DNA of 64,000 bases from Peribacillus simplex (GTDB lineage Bacteria > Bacillota > Bacilli > Bacillales > DSM-1321): the NCBI RefSeq assembly GCF_001578185.1, contig NZ_CP011008.1, positions 4,492,001-4,556,000 of the forward strand, given 5' to 3'. A model generated the notes under the pieces. That model saw nothing but the letters and a program-made list of their open reading frames with translations. It did not search any database and was not told where the DNA came from. Numbering within the stretch: the first letter of the stretch is position 1; every line of letters begins with the position of its first letter. The position numbers and the translations under genes were made by a program. Positions 25,350 through 32,813 of the stretch are shown here, one piece after another.

Positions 25350-25826
25350 CTATTTATCAATAAAGTCTATGTTATTGTCTAGACACCATTTGATCGCAAT
25401 TTGTTTATATCGTTCGTCACGATAAGAATACCATTGGTCCTCCATTTCAAAGTCAATGATTTTGTCCTTAAATCTTCTAAAAGCACCCTTCCCCTTAATT
25501 GAACTTAATAATTTATCTTGTTTTCTTTCATCACTAACAGTAAAACAAAAATCTTCTATGATCTCATATTCATTTACTTCATATTTTGTTGGGAGTTCCT
25601 TGTAATTCTCAAAGTTTTCAAATACATCATTAGCAACTTTTCTATCTTCTTGTTCCCACTCAGGTAAATGCCCGAATTCTTCTTCATCTTCATCTTCAGC
25701 TGCTCTCAAGTCATCCAAAGTTACTGAAATGATTTCACCAGTTTTTACATTTAAAAATGTCCGAGACTCATCAAACTGCATTTCCAATTCTTCAATAATG
25801 GCCTGAATCTTTACTGGATTTTTCAA
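25350..25826 (-). CDS. UPF0158-family protein
   Basis: The 158-residue acidic protein has the family's IIEELEMQFDESRTFLNVKT start, LPEWEQEDRKVANDVFENFE and the tail YRDERYKQIAIKWCLDNNI. Function is unknown. A TTG start follows AAGGGTGATCAA. It is a single-gene cassette whose 3' side is the intron-split element. Confidence 0.85.
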   Translation of the reverse strand: MKNPVKIQAIIEELEMQFDESRTFLNVKTGEIISVTLDDLRAAEDEDEEEFGHLPEWEQEDRKVANDVFENFENYKELPTKYEVNEYEIIEDFCFTVSDERKQDKLLSSIKGKGAFRRFKDKIIDFEMEDQWYSYRDERYKQIAIKWCLDNNIDFIDK

Positions 25827-25848
25827 TTATTGATCACCCTTCAATTTT

Positions 25849-25870
25849 TTACTAATGCACCTGTTAGCAT
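25849..25870 (+). repeat. Q-like arm upstream of UPF0158
   Basis: TACTAATGCACCTGTTAGC is a Q-type arm without hairpin or P; the next 60 bases carry no gene. Confidence 0.5.
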
Positions 25871-25925
25871 TCCTGTAGCTCGTTAAATATCAGGTTTTTA
25901 AAAAATAGAGCCCCTCAGTAAGATA

Positions 25926-26100
25926 CGAGTATAGAGACCAATCTAACTCAAAGCCTTAAGGTGGAAGCCCTACTATGAATTTTAAAATGCAAAACAAACA
26001 AAATCAAATAATTGAGAGAATTACGGATCAACATCCAGTTGTTGGCGGACATACTAGAAAAACTACACGTTATTGTGAAGGAGGAATAGCTAAAATATGG
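25926..26100 (+). pseudogene. IS110-family transposase N-terminal remnant
   Basis: After AAGGTGGAAGCC the frame starts MNFKMQNKQNQIIERITDQH then PVVGGHTRKTT. This resembles the DEDD-transposase start in which VVG is followed by the first catalytic Asp; here that residue and the rest are lost. Confidence 0.5.
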
Positions 26101-26218
26101 CCCAATTGTTGAATAAAGATCAAACAGCACTCTTCAACTATCCTGCCCGATAGTTGCATAAGAAAATGGAGCTGTTTCCAGCCCCATATAGAAGTAAAGC
26201 ACCCATTATTTCATTAAG
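26101..26218 (+). repeat. Gene-less mini-unit plus complete boundary element
   Basis: CCCAATTGTTGAA (a Q remnant), TAAAGATCAAACAGCACTC and arm P (TTCAACTATCCTGCCCGATAG, TTGCATAAG) make a unit of about 60 bases repeated at 40362 and 54616. Hairpin GGAGCTG..CAGCCCC, GAAGTAAAGC and arm Q ACCCATTATTT follow. Confidence 0.8.
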
Positions 26219-26313
26219 GATCTATACTGTGAAATAATTGTTGTCTTGAACCACCTAATTCCTTCTAACTTTGACTTATTGTACAATAAAGCTAAAAAGG
26301 TTTGAGGTATCTA

Positions 26314-26850
26314 ATGATAAAAGGAAATTCTTATATTCTTGTTTTCTCCGTGCTTGTCTTTTTAATAATACTACTTGTTTCAACTACACCCATAATAATT
26401 AAAACTTTACTTGTTATTATAACGATTGGGTTTCTATTTCCTATTACTAGAAAGATTCTGTTTAAAGATAAATTCAGAAAAATTAAAGTGGCTTTCTATT
26501 CATCATTGTCCTTTACCATTGGATTTTTTCTAATCTCTATGATTGAGGAACAATCATTTAATTTAAATGGAGAGTTATTTGGTTTTACTATTATTCTGCT
26601 TTTTTATAGTTTAATTGGAAATTTCGTTTATGGCTTACCTGTATCTCTAATTGCTGAATTTATCTCTATGAAGTTTTTCAATATTCGATTCTGGTTATCT
26701 GGATTAATTCATATTGGATTTGGGTTGGGTACATACTTTATTGAACCAGGTTTCTCTATACCTGCGATTATTTGCTCGATAATCTTTTTTGCTCTTGATG
26801 AAATCACTAAAAAAAATTCGCCTTCTTCTTCATCTAACCTGCCCCGATAG
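26314..26850 (+). CDS. Multi-pass membrane protein
   Basis: The 178-residue protein has about six hydrophobic segments with few charged residues and a Ser-rich tail (KKNSPSSSSNLPR). I place the start at the ATG after TTGAGG. The last codons and stop lie inside arm P at 26833, so insertion of the arm may have replaced the original C-terminus. No family is recognised. Confidence 0.6.
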   Translation: MIKGNSYILVFSVLVFLIILLVSTTPIIIKTLLVIITIGFLFPITRKILFKDKFRKIKVAFYSSLSFTIGFFLISMIEEQSFNLNGELFGFTIILLFYSLIGNFVYGLPVSLIAEFISMKFFNIRFWLSGLIHIGFGLGTYFIEPGFSIPAIICSIIFFALDEITKKNSPSSSSNLPR

Positions 26851-26860
26851 TTCATCAAGA
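26833..26860 (+). repeat. Arm P overlapping the end of a + strand gene
   Basis: TCTAACCTGCCCCGATAGTT, CATCAAG. The stop codon TAG of the membrane protein is the TAG of this arm. Confidence 0.8.
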
Positions 26861-26891
26861 AAATCAACAACATTATTTAACAGAGCTTTTA

Positions 26892-26936
26892 AAAAAAACA
26901 CAAAAAGCCCCGTTTTTTGGGGGGCTTTTTGTGTTT
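26892..26936. terminator. Strong bidirectional terminator
   Basis: AAACACAAAAAGCCCC pairs with GGGGCTTTTTGTGTTT. It separates the + strand membrane gene from the - strand RHH gene. Confidence 0.85.
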
Positions 26937-26977
26937 GCTGATAGGACTCCAAAATGCTATAGAAGCACTCCTTTCTG

Positions 26978-27484
26978 TCATTCTCCCTTTAATTCAGCTA
27001 AATAGTGCCTTACGGCACTTTCAACTAGTTCATAAACCGTCCTATCGTGAATGATTGCTTGTATTTTTAGTTCCTTCATAAGTTCAACATCCATATCGAA
27101 TGAAGAACGTTTTCTTATAACGTTGGTTCGCTCCATCGTTGGTGCTGATTGTTCGTTCGCTTGTTTAACCTGTTCTTTACCACGTTTTATGCCAACGTTA
27201 GAACGTTGGTTGGTATTGTTAATAGGTTCTTTATTTACATTAGTTGAAACGTTCGCCTTTGCTTTTCCTGCTGTTGCAAAGTCATAAATAAGCTGCTCTT
27301 GTACCGTTTCCTCGTCACCTTCACCAACGAAATACCAGCCTTTTTCGCCTGAATTTCTATACTCATAACCAGCTTTATTCAATGCTTTTCTTAGTAATTT
27401 TTCTGAAAGATGAACATCAGCCCTTTTGGCAATATTCGCTGGTTTATCAGTTTTAATTAACTCCAAGATTTCACCGATTTTCAT
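26978..27484 (-). CDS. Plasmid-type protein with C-terminal ribbon-helix-helix domain
   Basis: The 168-residue protein has an N-terminal winged-helix-like region (IGEILELIKTDKPANIAKRA, LRKALNKAGYEYRNSGEKGW), a Lys/Asn/Gln-rich linker with ERTNV repeats, and a C-terminal RHH (RSSFDMDVELMKELKIQAII, VYELVESAVRHYL). Such proteins occur near plasmid replication and maintenance genes. Its start overlaps the stop of the upstream gene by four bases, so the two are one operon. Confidence 0.7.
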   Translation of the reverse strand: MKIGEILELIKTDKPANIAKRADVHLSEKLLRKALNKAGYEYRNSGEKGWYFVGEGDEETVQEQLIYDFATAGKAKANVSTNVNKEPINNTNQRSNVGIKRGKEQVKQANEQSAPTMERTNVIRKRSSFDMDVELMKELKIQAIIHDRTVYELVESAVRHYLAELKGE

Positions 27485-27666
27485 TTAGTAAGCTCACGGG
27501 AAAACCAATACTTCGTTTTGATATTTCGATAAGTACCAATGTCTTTGATCAGCTCGGCAATAAGATCATAACCGCAATATGTGTGCCTCAGCGTGCTAAA
27601 TTCATCCAATGTGACATAATCATCACTCTTTAATTCAACGTGACACTCTCCACAACAAATCCCCAT
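27481..27666 (-). CDS. Small CxxC protein (61 residues), operon with the RHH protein
   Basis: GGAGGTG precedes the ATG. The head MGICCGECHVELKSDDYVTL with CCxxC and a later Cys (RHTYCGYD) suggests a metal-binding ribbon. Function is unknown. It is the first gene of the two-gene operon. Confidence 0.65.
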   Translation of the reverse strand: MGICCGECHVELKSDDYVTLDEFSTLRHTYCGYDLIAELIKDIGTYRNIKTKYWFSRELTK

Positions 27667-27681
27667 ATCCAACACCTCCAC

Positions 27682-28017
27682 AAAGTATATTGATATATTC
27701 GTCGAAACTTGGTGACCATCCTTCTTTCGTACAAAAAACAGGTCTATTGACGGTCCTTTAATGTTTGTTAGTTTTTCAAAGTTATCTGGACCTAATTATA
27801 AAGAACCATAATAAATACAGGAGAGTACAGTTATTAACACAATGTTACAATAACACACATTCAAAATGTAAATTTTGAGTACACTCATAGTAGATTATTA
27901 AAAATGCTATTTTAAGTGAATTTTGTGTGTAAAATTTAAATTGTATAATAAATAAATTAGATAAGTAGATTGAAAGGATGTCACTTTAGGCGATAATTTG
28001 CACTTATTTTGCAACTT
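27682..28017. other. Plasmid-like non-coding region
   Basis: The stretch is very A+T-rich with no open frame. It may hold the operon promoter or a relic of a replication region; I see no clear iterons. Confidence 0.35.
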
Positions 28018-28060
28018 TAAAACCCAGCTACCTTCATAAGAGAAGATTAGCTGGGTTTCT
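28018..28060 (+). terminator. Terminator-like hairpin
   Basis: AAACCCAGCTA pairs with TAGCTGGGTTT. It faces the resolvase remnant. Confidence 0.7.
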
Positions 28061-28071
28061 TCATTATTCCT

Positions 28072-28265
28072 GCTTTTCTAAATACCGATAAATCGTTGTT
28101 CGAGAACACCCCATTTTTCTGCGACGTCTTTAATCGGTGTACCATTTTCAATAAGTGATTTCATCATTTCAATATCTTTCAGTCCAAATTTTTCAGGACG
28201 TCCTCCAAGTCGACCACGTGCTCTAGCTGCAGCTCGTCCGGCAGCCGAACGTTCCTCAATTAAAT
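28072..28265 (-). pseudogene. Serine recombinase C-terminal fragment (Tn3-type resolvase)
   Basis: The - strand reads ERSAAGRAAARARGRLGGRP, then IKDVAEKWGV, the linker and HTH of a resolvase. One extra base in GTGTTCTCG destroys the recognition helix; read without it the strand gives VSRTTIYRYLEKQ. The catalytic domain is missing. Confidence 0.75.
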
Positions 28266-28440
28266 TACGTTCAAAAAAATAGTTAGGTTATTGAACGTAG
28301 AATAATGAACAGAGTTTTGTTACGATAAAGGCAATAAAACACGTACTTTTCAAATCGAACAGTGGTGTGTTCTGAAAAGGCGAGTTTTGGAACAAATAAT
28401 AACTTATTTATAAAATCGTGCTTAATTGATAAAAATCAAA
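28266..28440. other. Interval between resolvase fragment and terminator
   Basis: No frame. It could contain a former res site (GTTCAATAACC-like repeats) but this is not clear. Confidence 0.3.
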
Positions 28441-28441
28441 T

Positions 28442-28480
28442 AAACGCCAATCCCTTATAGATATGGGATTGGCGTTTTAG
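28442..28480. terminator. Terminator of the IDEAL-like gene
   Basis: AAACGCCAATCCC pairs with GGGATTGGCGTTT. Confidence 0.8.
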
Positions 28481-28530
28481 CGTACTTCTTAAAGTTACAA
28501 ATATGTTAAGTTCATTTTATAAACAACATT

Positions 28531-28728
28531 TTAAGAAATGTTTTTCAATTCCTCTGTTAATCGTAGGAATTCTTCTTTGTTTTTATCCTGTAATGACTGG
28601 TCAATCTCTTTTCTGATTTGCTCTTTTCGGAAATTAAGAAGGGCTTTGTTTATCACCATTTCAGCCAATTCAGAATCCTTGACGTTTATTTCAGGTTGTG
28701 GTGGTGTATTAGCCAAATTCTTTTCCAT
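28531..28728 (-). CDS. Small IDEAL-domain-like protein (65 residues)
   Basis: AAGGAG precedes the ATG. The tail FRKEQIRKEIDQSLQDKNKE then EFLRLTEELKNIS matches the helical IDEAL motif found in YpiB-like and ComK-adjacent Bacillus proteins. The frame's upstream extension passes through the ribosome site and is not used. Function is unknown. Confidence 0.65.
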   Translation of the reverse strand: MEKNLANTPPQPEINVKDSELAEMVINKALLNFRKEQIRKEIDQSLQDKNKEEFLRLTEELKNIS

Positions 28729-28810
28729 AGGAAACCAACTCCTTGACCTTTTTTCTATTATACCAAAGGTTTCCAGACTATTCAAATAATTAGCCAAGTA
28801 GTTCCAATGA

Positions 28811-28893
28811 AATAATCCGTTTGCTCAATGAAAATGAAAAAGTGAAAAACATAAGTGAAAAAACAGGTGTAACAAGAATGACTATCTATAATA
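28811..28893 (+). pseudogene. Serine recombinase C-terminal HTH fragment, cut by a transposon end
   Basis: The + strand reads IRLLNENEKVKNISEKTGVT then RMTIYN, the HTH of an invertase/resolvase, and runs directly into the Tn3-type end at 28894. Confidence 0.65.
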
Positions 28894-28943
28894 GGGGTAG
28901 CGTCAGGGTAGCGTCAGGAAAATGCGGATTTACAACGCTAATG
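28894..28943 (+). mobile_element. Tn3-type terminal inverted repeat with partial duplication
   Basis: GGGGTAGCGTCA is repeated in tandem, then GGAAAATGCGGATTTACAAC and GCTAATG. The end fits the Tn3 GGGG..ACGCTAAG pattern. Confidence 0.7.
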
Positions 28944-28957
28944 AAATGTCACCTATT

Positions 28958-28998
28958 AAAAAAGCCGATTTCCATCTCAAGGAATCGACTTTTTTAGT
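28958..28998. terminator. Bidirectional terminator
   Basis: AAAAAAGCCGATTTCC pairs imperfectly with GGAATCGACTTTTTT. Confidence 0.7.
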
Positions 28999-29004
28999 TA
29001 TTCT

Positions 29005-29034
29005 TATTCAACTAAGCACCCGATAGTTCAACAA
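29005..29034 (+). repeat. Arm Q
   Basis: TCAACTAAGCACCCGATAGTT then CAACAAC. Its P and hairpin were removed by the transposon-end region. Confidence 0.75.
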
Positions 29035-29124
29035 CATACTCTTTCGTAAAAGAAAAATGAATCGGGCGGCTTTTTGGGGTTCGATTTCCCAAAAGGGTGC
29101 CCTAAAGCTTCTGTCCCACTAGCT

Positions 29125-29316
29125 TTATTCTGCCCTAACTACGCTTTCGAAATTACTTTTGTGGGATCCGTCACAAAAAGGTTTATTATCGGAAAGTCCA
29201 CATCTGCATAGGGAAAAGGCTTCTTTTGTTTCAATTTTATTCCCTTCACCATCGACTAGCTCTACATTCCCTGATACACGTAATGAACCATTATCATTAA
29301 CTTTAATAGTAGCTAT
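29125..29316 (-). CDS. CDGSH iron-sulfur protein, start codon ATA
   Basis: The 63-residue frame ends with SLCRCGLSDNKPFCDGSHK, which contains the CxCx..C..H 2Fe-2S ligand set of CDGSH proteins. The N-terminus reads ATIKVNDNGSLRVSGNVELV. GAGGTG lies upstream at normal distance but the initiating codon is ATA (or the ATT before it), so the gene is invisible to standard ORF callers. It is the cassette cargo of the Q at 29005, with about 90 bases between. Confidence 0.7.
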   Translation of the reverse strand: MATIKVNDNGSLRVSGNVELVDGEGNKIETKEAFSLCRCGLSDNKPFCDGSHKSNFESVVRAE

Positions 29317-29322
29317 AATAAA

Positions 29323-29460
29323 TCACCTCTTTTTTAAAACATTTTTGCCATGGGGGAATAACTTTAAACGATAAATAAGTTTTACTTCCTCAATATTATT
29401 TGATTGACATCCTGAAATTGCCAAAAGAAGAAATGTTATACCAATAAAAACACACCACAT
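29323..29460 (-). CDS. Short putative lipoprotein (45 residues)
   Basis: GGGGGAGGGCG precedes the ATG. The head MWCVFIGITFLLLAISGCQS has a lipobox ISGC. The mature part is only about 28 residues and basic, and ends just before the CDGSH ribosome site, so it may be truncated. Confidence 0.5.
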   Translation of the reverse strand: MWCVFIGITFLLLAISGCQSNNIEEVKLIYRLKLFPHGKNVLKKR

Positions 29461-29511
29461 TTTATCGCCCTCCCCCTTATTTTTAGAGGATATTACTTTA
29501 AAAAGTTCCAA

Positions 29512-30288
29512 AAACCTTATTCTACCTTTAGCTGCATTGGTTCATCAGCATCCGATGAGGAACAGAATGATGGTAAGATAAGTGTAGAGAATAGGGAAGA
29601 AAATTTAGTTAATTATTTAAAAGATATTCCTGAGAAAGCGGATATTAATAGTACTATAGATAATTATCTTGAAGAGCCCCCTGTTGAATTGAAAGCGACT
29701 AATACTGGAGAAGCTGATAATACTTCCTTAGATAATGTTGAAGATGTTCCAGAGTATATTGATGAACAAATTGATGAAGGGAATTTTAGAGCTTACGATG
29801 TTAACGATGATACTCAATTAATCTTCACAGATAGCGATACTTTCTTTGTTTCAGAAACTGATGAAGGTACTGAAGAGCCGGCTTGTGATTCAGAACTTAC
29901 TTCTGCTAATACTTTAATGATGGCTGCAGCATCTACTTCTTCTTAGAAAAAGCATGTTTCTAATTCTTATACAGCTAAAAACTGGACAGGCTTAACTTTA
30001 TGGAAAGCATATATTTCTGGGTGGTTTACTTACAACGGTACTAAAGTAACTGCTAAAGAAGATATTGGTTATTTTAAGAGAGGAAACGTAAGTGTTTGGA
30101 ACATAGACAACCAAAAAAGTGGAGGAAAGAGTATATCAACAAAAACTGCAGAGCTTTATGTTCAAGGAAATGCATCATGGGGATACGGTATTGGTGGACA
30201 AGGTATTACAATGCAAGACAAATTTGTAAAAGTATATTTAAGAAGCGATAGCAAAGGGAAAGTATCTAAGCATAGAACTATAAAATAA
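29512..30288 (+). pseudogene. Secreted protein gene lacking its signal peptide and with an amber stop
   Basis: One frame runs SSASDEEQNDGKISVENREE to ANTLMMAAASTSS, meets TAG at 29944-29946, then continues in the same frame as KKHVSNSYTAKNWTGLTLWK to SKGKVSKHRTIK. The second half resembles beta-rich Bacillus exported proteins. No signal sequence or start remains. The next gene is 16 bases downstream, so it was probably co-transcribed. Confidence 0.6.
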
Positions 30289-30304
30289 ATTGGAGGTGAT
30301 TTAA

Positions 30305-30496
30305 TTGAAAAAAACAATTCTATGGTTTTTAATACCAGTTGTTCTCGTTTTATTATTTTCATCCACTCAGTTTATGACACCAGTTACAATTAAGGAAATT
30401 AGTTTAATGATTATTGGATCAGTTGCTTTAGGAAGCTTCATAGGAGCAGTTTTTTATGGATTAAACAAATTTTTTCAAAAGTTAACAACAAACTAA
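30305..30496 (+). CDS. Two-TM membrane protein (63 residues)
   Basis: GGAGGTG precedes the TTG start. Segments lie at residues 4-19 and 32-52. It follows the broken secreted-protein gene and could have been its partner (for example an immunity protein), which is an inference from position only. Confidence 0.6.
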   Translation: MKKTILWFLIPVVLVLLFSSTQFMTPVTIKEISLMIIGSVALGSFIGAVFYGLNKFFQKLTTN

Positions 30497-30500
30497 ATAA

Positions 30501-30549
30501 AAGCTCTTTGAAGTAATAGTAATAAGAAAACTTCAAAGGGCTTTTTTAG
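30501..30549 (+). terminator. Terminator
   Basis: AAGCTCTTTGAAGT pairs with ACTTCAAAGGGCTT, followed by T-run. Confidence 0.75.
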
Positions 30550-30601
30550 TTTATATAAAATAGAAACGCCATAATCTTCACCCCATTACATTACCCCTAC
30601 T

Positions 30602-30706
30602 CAGGCCTACCGGCAGCTAAATAAAGCTGCAGAGTTCGCTGACGTGGAACATGTCGGCAACCATACCTTGCGAAAAACGTTTGGCTATTGGTTTTACATT
30701 TTCATA
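30602..30706 (+). pseudogene. Tyrosine recombinase (integrase) fragment
   Basis: The frame QAYRQLNKAAEFADVEHVGN then HTLRKTFGYWFY contains the box II HxLR motif of phage-type tyrosine recombinases. About 35 residues remain; the nucleophile Tyr region and the N-terminal half are gone. It is the only integrase trace in the array. Confidence 0.75.
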
Positions 30707-30768
30707 ATCTTTCAATTTCCTAAAGATCTTTAACGTTTTTTGTTTTGTTATTTAGAATCACTATAATG

Positions 30769-30992
30769 TGAAAGCTGAAAACACTGAGACTGTCTTATTT
30801 TGGTTAGTACCAACTGGTACAGAAACCTGGAATCAAAGAAAACTTATTGGCCATGACATTAAAGGAGATGATAAGGATAATCAATTTACTTTAACTTGAA
30901 ATATTGAACGTCCATCCCTTCTTGACCACTTACATATTCAAGCATTAGGTGAAGGAATAGCAAATGATACAATTAACTTAATAATGGAGTAG
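30769..30992 (+). pseudogene. Tail of an unrecognised exported-type protein
   Basis: The frame ENTETVLFWLVPTGTETWNQ, RKLIGHDIKGDDKD, then TGA, then ERPSLLDHLHIQALGEGIAN. The internal TGA replaces what would read as TGG. The 5' part is missing. Confidence 0.45.
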
Positions 30993-31008
30993 TTTAGTCT
31001 TTCCTTAT

Positions 31009-31093
31009 TAAACTAAACTGCCCCGTTAGTGCCATAAGAAAAAGGATTGCCGCAGCAACCCCTTGTTAAACTCAAGCATCCCTTACTTGAAGC
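31009..31093 (+). repeat. Complete cassette-boundary element (B type)
   Basis: Arm P AAACTAAACTGCCCCGTTAG, TGCCATAAG, hairpin GGATTGCCGCAGCAACCCC, and arm Q CAAGCATCCCTTACTTGAAG. Confidence 0.85.
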
Positions 31094-31097
31094 ATAA

Positions 31098-31165
31098 TTA
31101 GTTGTGATCAAGTATTTCGTCTATACCAATCCTCTACTGACATCTCTCCAAGGAAACGGATTCTA
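31098..31165 (-). pseudogene. 3' end of a VOC gene like that at 49084
   Basis: About 65 bases (GAATTAGTTGTG.., then CTATACCAATCCTCT and GACATCTCTCCAA) match the 3' end of the VOC cassette at 49084-49150, including the distance to arm Q. The rest of the gene was lost. Confidence 0.65.
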
Positions 31166-31232
31166 CATTTTTAAAGAAAAAATTTCTAGCAACTTTAAAT
31201 TGTTTAAATACCTTTAGGAGACACTTATGTGC
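31166..31232. other. Junction between array and the acyl/Fe-S operon
   Basis: No gene. The short CTTATGTGCTTACACAG imperfect repeat is the only structure near the operon's end. Confidence 0.35.
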
Positions 31233-32411
31233 TTACACAGATATTTGATATTTAGGAGAAAAAGAACGTAATTTTATCACTGATTGTTTTAGATTTCTAA
31301 CTAATTCATCTATTTCTTCCTCAGTGGTTACTGTTCCTATACTTACACGAATTGAACTTCTAATCTCCTCATCTGTTTTTCCAATTGCTTTTAATACATG
31401 CGAAAGTTTAGACGATGTGGAACTACATGCAGAAGCAATAGACACACACACACCAAGTTCATTTAACATACTGGCTAATGATTCTCCGCGAATTCCAGAA
31501 AATTGAATATTAATTGTGGAAGGAACAGTATCATTTATTTCTCCGTTAATTGAACAATCGTCTATTTCTGAATAAAGTTTATTTAAAAATAAGTTACGTA
31601 ATCTCACTATCTTTGTGTAATTATAGTGTAGATTCTCTTGGGCTAACTTTGCAGCAATACCGAAACCAACAATACCTGCTACATTTTCCGTTCCAGAACG
31701 CATGCCAAATTCTTGAGAACCTCCAAGAATAAGAGGGGGAATATTCACACTTTCTCGTAAATATAAACACCCTACTCCCTTAGGTCCATAAATTTTATGA
31801 GCTGATATAGATAAACTATCAATTGGAAGTTCATTTAAATTAAATGGTATTTTCCCAACTGCCTGTACAGCATCGCAATGAAAATGAATTTTATGCTTTT
31901 TGCACAGATTTCCTATTTCTTTTATAGGCTGTATAGACCCAATTTCATTATTTACCATCATTACTGTAACAAGAATTGTTTTGTCAGTTATAGTTCTTTC
32001 AATGTGATTAACATCCACAATACCAGCTGAATTCACAGGTATTGTGGTAATTTGAAATCCATGATGCTTTTTTAAATAATCACAAGTTTTTAAGATGGCT
32101 GGATGTTCAATTGAACTTGTAATAATATGCTTCTTATCTGAACTTTTAGTCGCTATGCCTTTTAATATAGTAGAATTTGCTTCAGATCCACCACTTGTAA
32201 AAAATATATTGCCGTTCTCAGCATGAATAAGATTAGCTATATCTTTTCGAGCTATTTCGATAGCTTGTTTAGCATGATAACCTAAAGAGTAAGTACTTGA
32301 TGGATTACCAAAATTATCTTGAAGATAAGGTAACATGCTTTCTAGAACACTTGGGTCAAGTGGAGTGGTTGCATTATAGTCAAAATAAATATGCTGCTTA
32401 TGCATCCTCAA
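31233..32411 (-). CDS. Cysteine desulfurase, NifS/IscS family
   Basis: The 392-residue PLP enzyme has YFDYNATTPLDPSVLESMLP, the cofactor-lysine region SLSISAHKIYGPKGVGCLYL and an active-site Cys loop in SIASACSSTSSKLSHVLKAI. It takes sulfur from cysteine. It is the last gene of the operon; its TTG start overlaps the IscU-like stop (the next ATG is two codons on). Pairing with a scaffold inside an acyl-activating operon is unusual and suggests that sulfur or an Fe-S cofactor is needed by this pathway. Confidence 0.92.
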   Translation of the reverse strand: MRMHKQHIYFDYNATTPLDPSVLESMLPYLQDNFGNPSSTYSLGYHAKQAIEIARKDIANLIHAENGNIFFTSGGSEANSTILKGIATKSSDKKHIITSSIEHPAILKTCDYLKKHHGFQITTIPVNSAGIVDVNHIERTITDKTILVTVMMVNNEIGSIQPIKEIGNLCKKHKIHFHCDAVQAVGKIPFNLNELPIDSLSISAHKIYGPKGVGCLYLRESVNIPPLILGGSQEFGMRSGTENVAGIVGFGIAAKLAQENLHYNYTKIVRLRNLFLNKLYSEIDDCSINGEINDTVPSTINIQFSGIRGESLASMLNELGVCVSIASACSSTSSKLSHVLKAIGKTDEEIRSSIRVSIGTVTTEEEIDELVRNLKQSVIKLRSFSPKYQISV

Positions 32412-32812
32412 AATGCAACTTCCCTTTCTACTAAAAACTCTTTATGTTCAAACCTTTTCTTTGTCGGGTTTGCACATTGAGTTAAAATATTTAAAGCAAT
32501 ATCAATGCAATGCAATTGCGAAGGTTCCAACTCACCTAGCCACTCAACAACATCATCTCGTGTAATCAACAAAATTTCAGCTTTGGACATATTGATTATT
32601 TTCTCTGAAACAATACTTGCTGTAGCAATAGACGTAGAGCAACCATAAGCTCTATAAGCCACATTGGTAATAACGTCTTGATTCAAATTTAAATACATGT
32701 GTACTGTATCACCACAAATAGGGTTACTGATTTCGATAACGTAATCGGCATCTGCAAGTTCACCAATGTTTCTAGGATTCATAAAATGATCACAGACAAT
32801 ATCATTGAACAT
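32408..32812 (-). CDS. IscU/NifU-type iron-sulfur scaffold
   Basis: The 134-residue protein begins MFNDIVCDHFMNPRNIGELA, with NPICGDTVHMYL, AYGCSTSIATAS and LHCIDIALNI, giving the three scaffold cysteines and the Asp. AAGGAGGAG precedes this ATG two bases after the previous stop; the longer frame overlaps luxE and is not used. It is divergent from housekeeping SufU in its tail (CANPTKKRFEHKEFLVE). Confidence 0.88.
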   Translation of the reverse strand: MFNDIVCDHFMNPRNIGELADADYVIEISNPICGDTVHMYLNLNQDVITNVAYRAYGCSTSIATASIVSEKIINMSKAEILLITRDDVVEWLGELEPSQLHCIDIALNILTQCANPTKKRFEHKEFLVEREVAF

Positions 32813-32813
32813 T

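Noticed and set aside
27682..28017. Replication origin with iterons
   Set aside because: The A+T-rich stretch beside plasmid-type genes shows no clear tandem repeats.
29944..29946. Programmed stop-codon readthrough
   Set aside because: The gene also lacks its start and signal peptide, and no readthrough context is visible, so nonsense mutation in a decaying gene is simpler.
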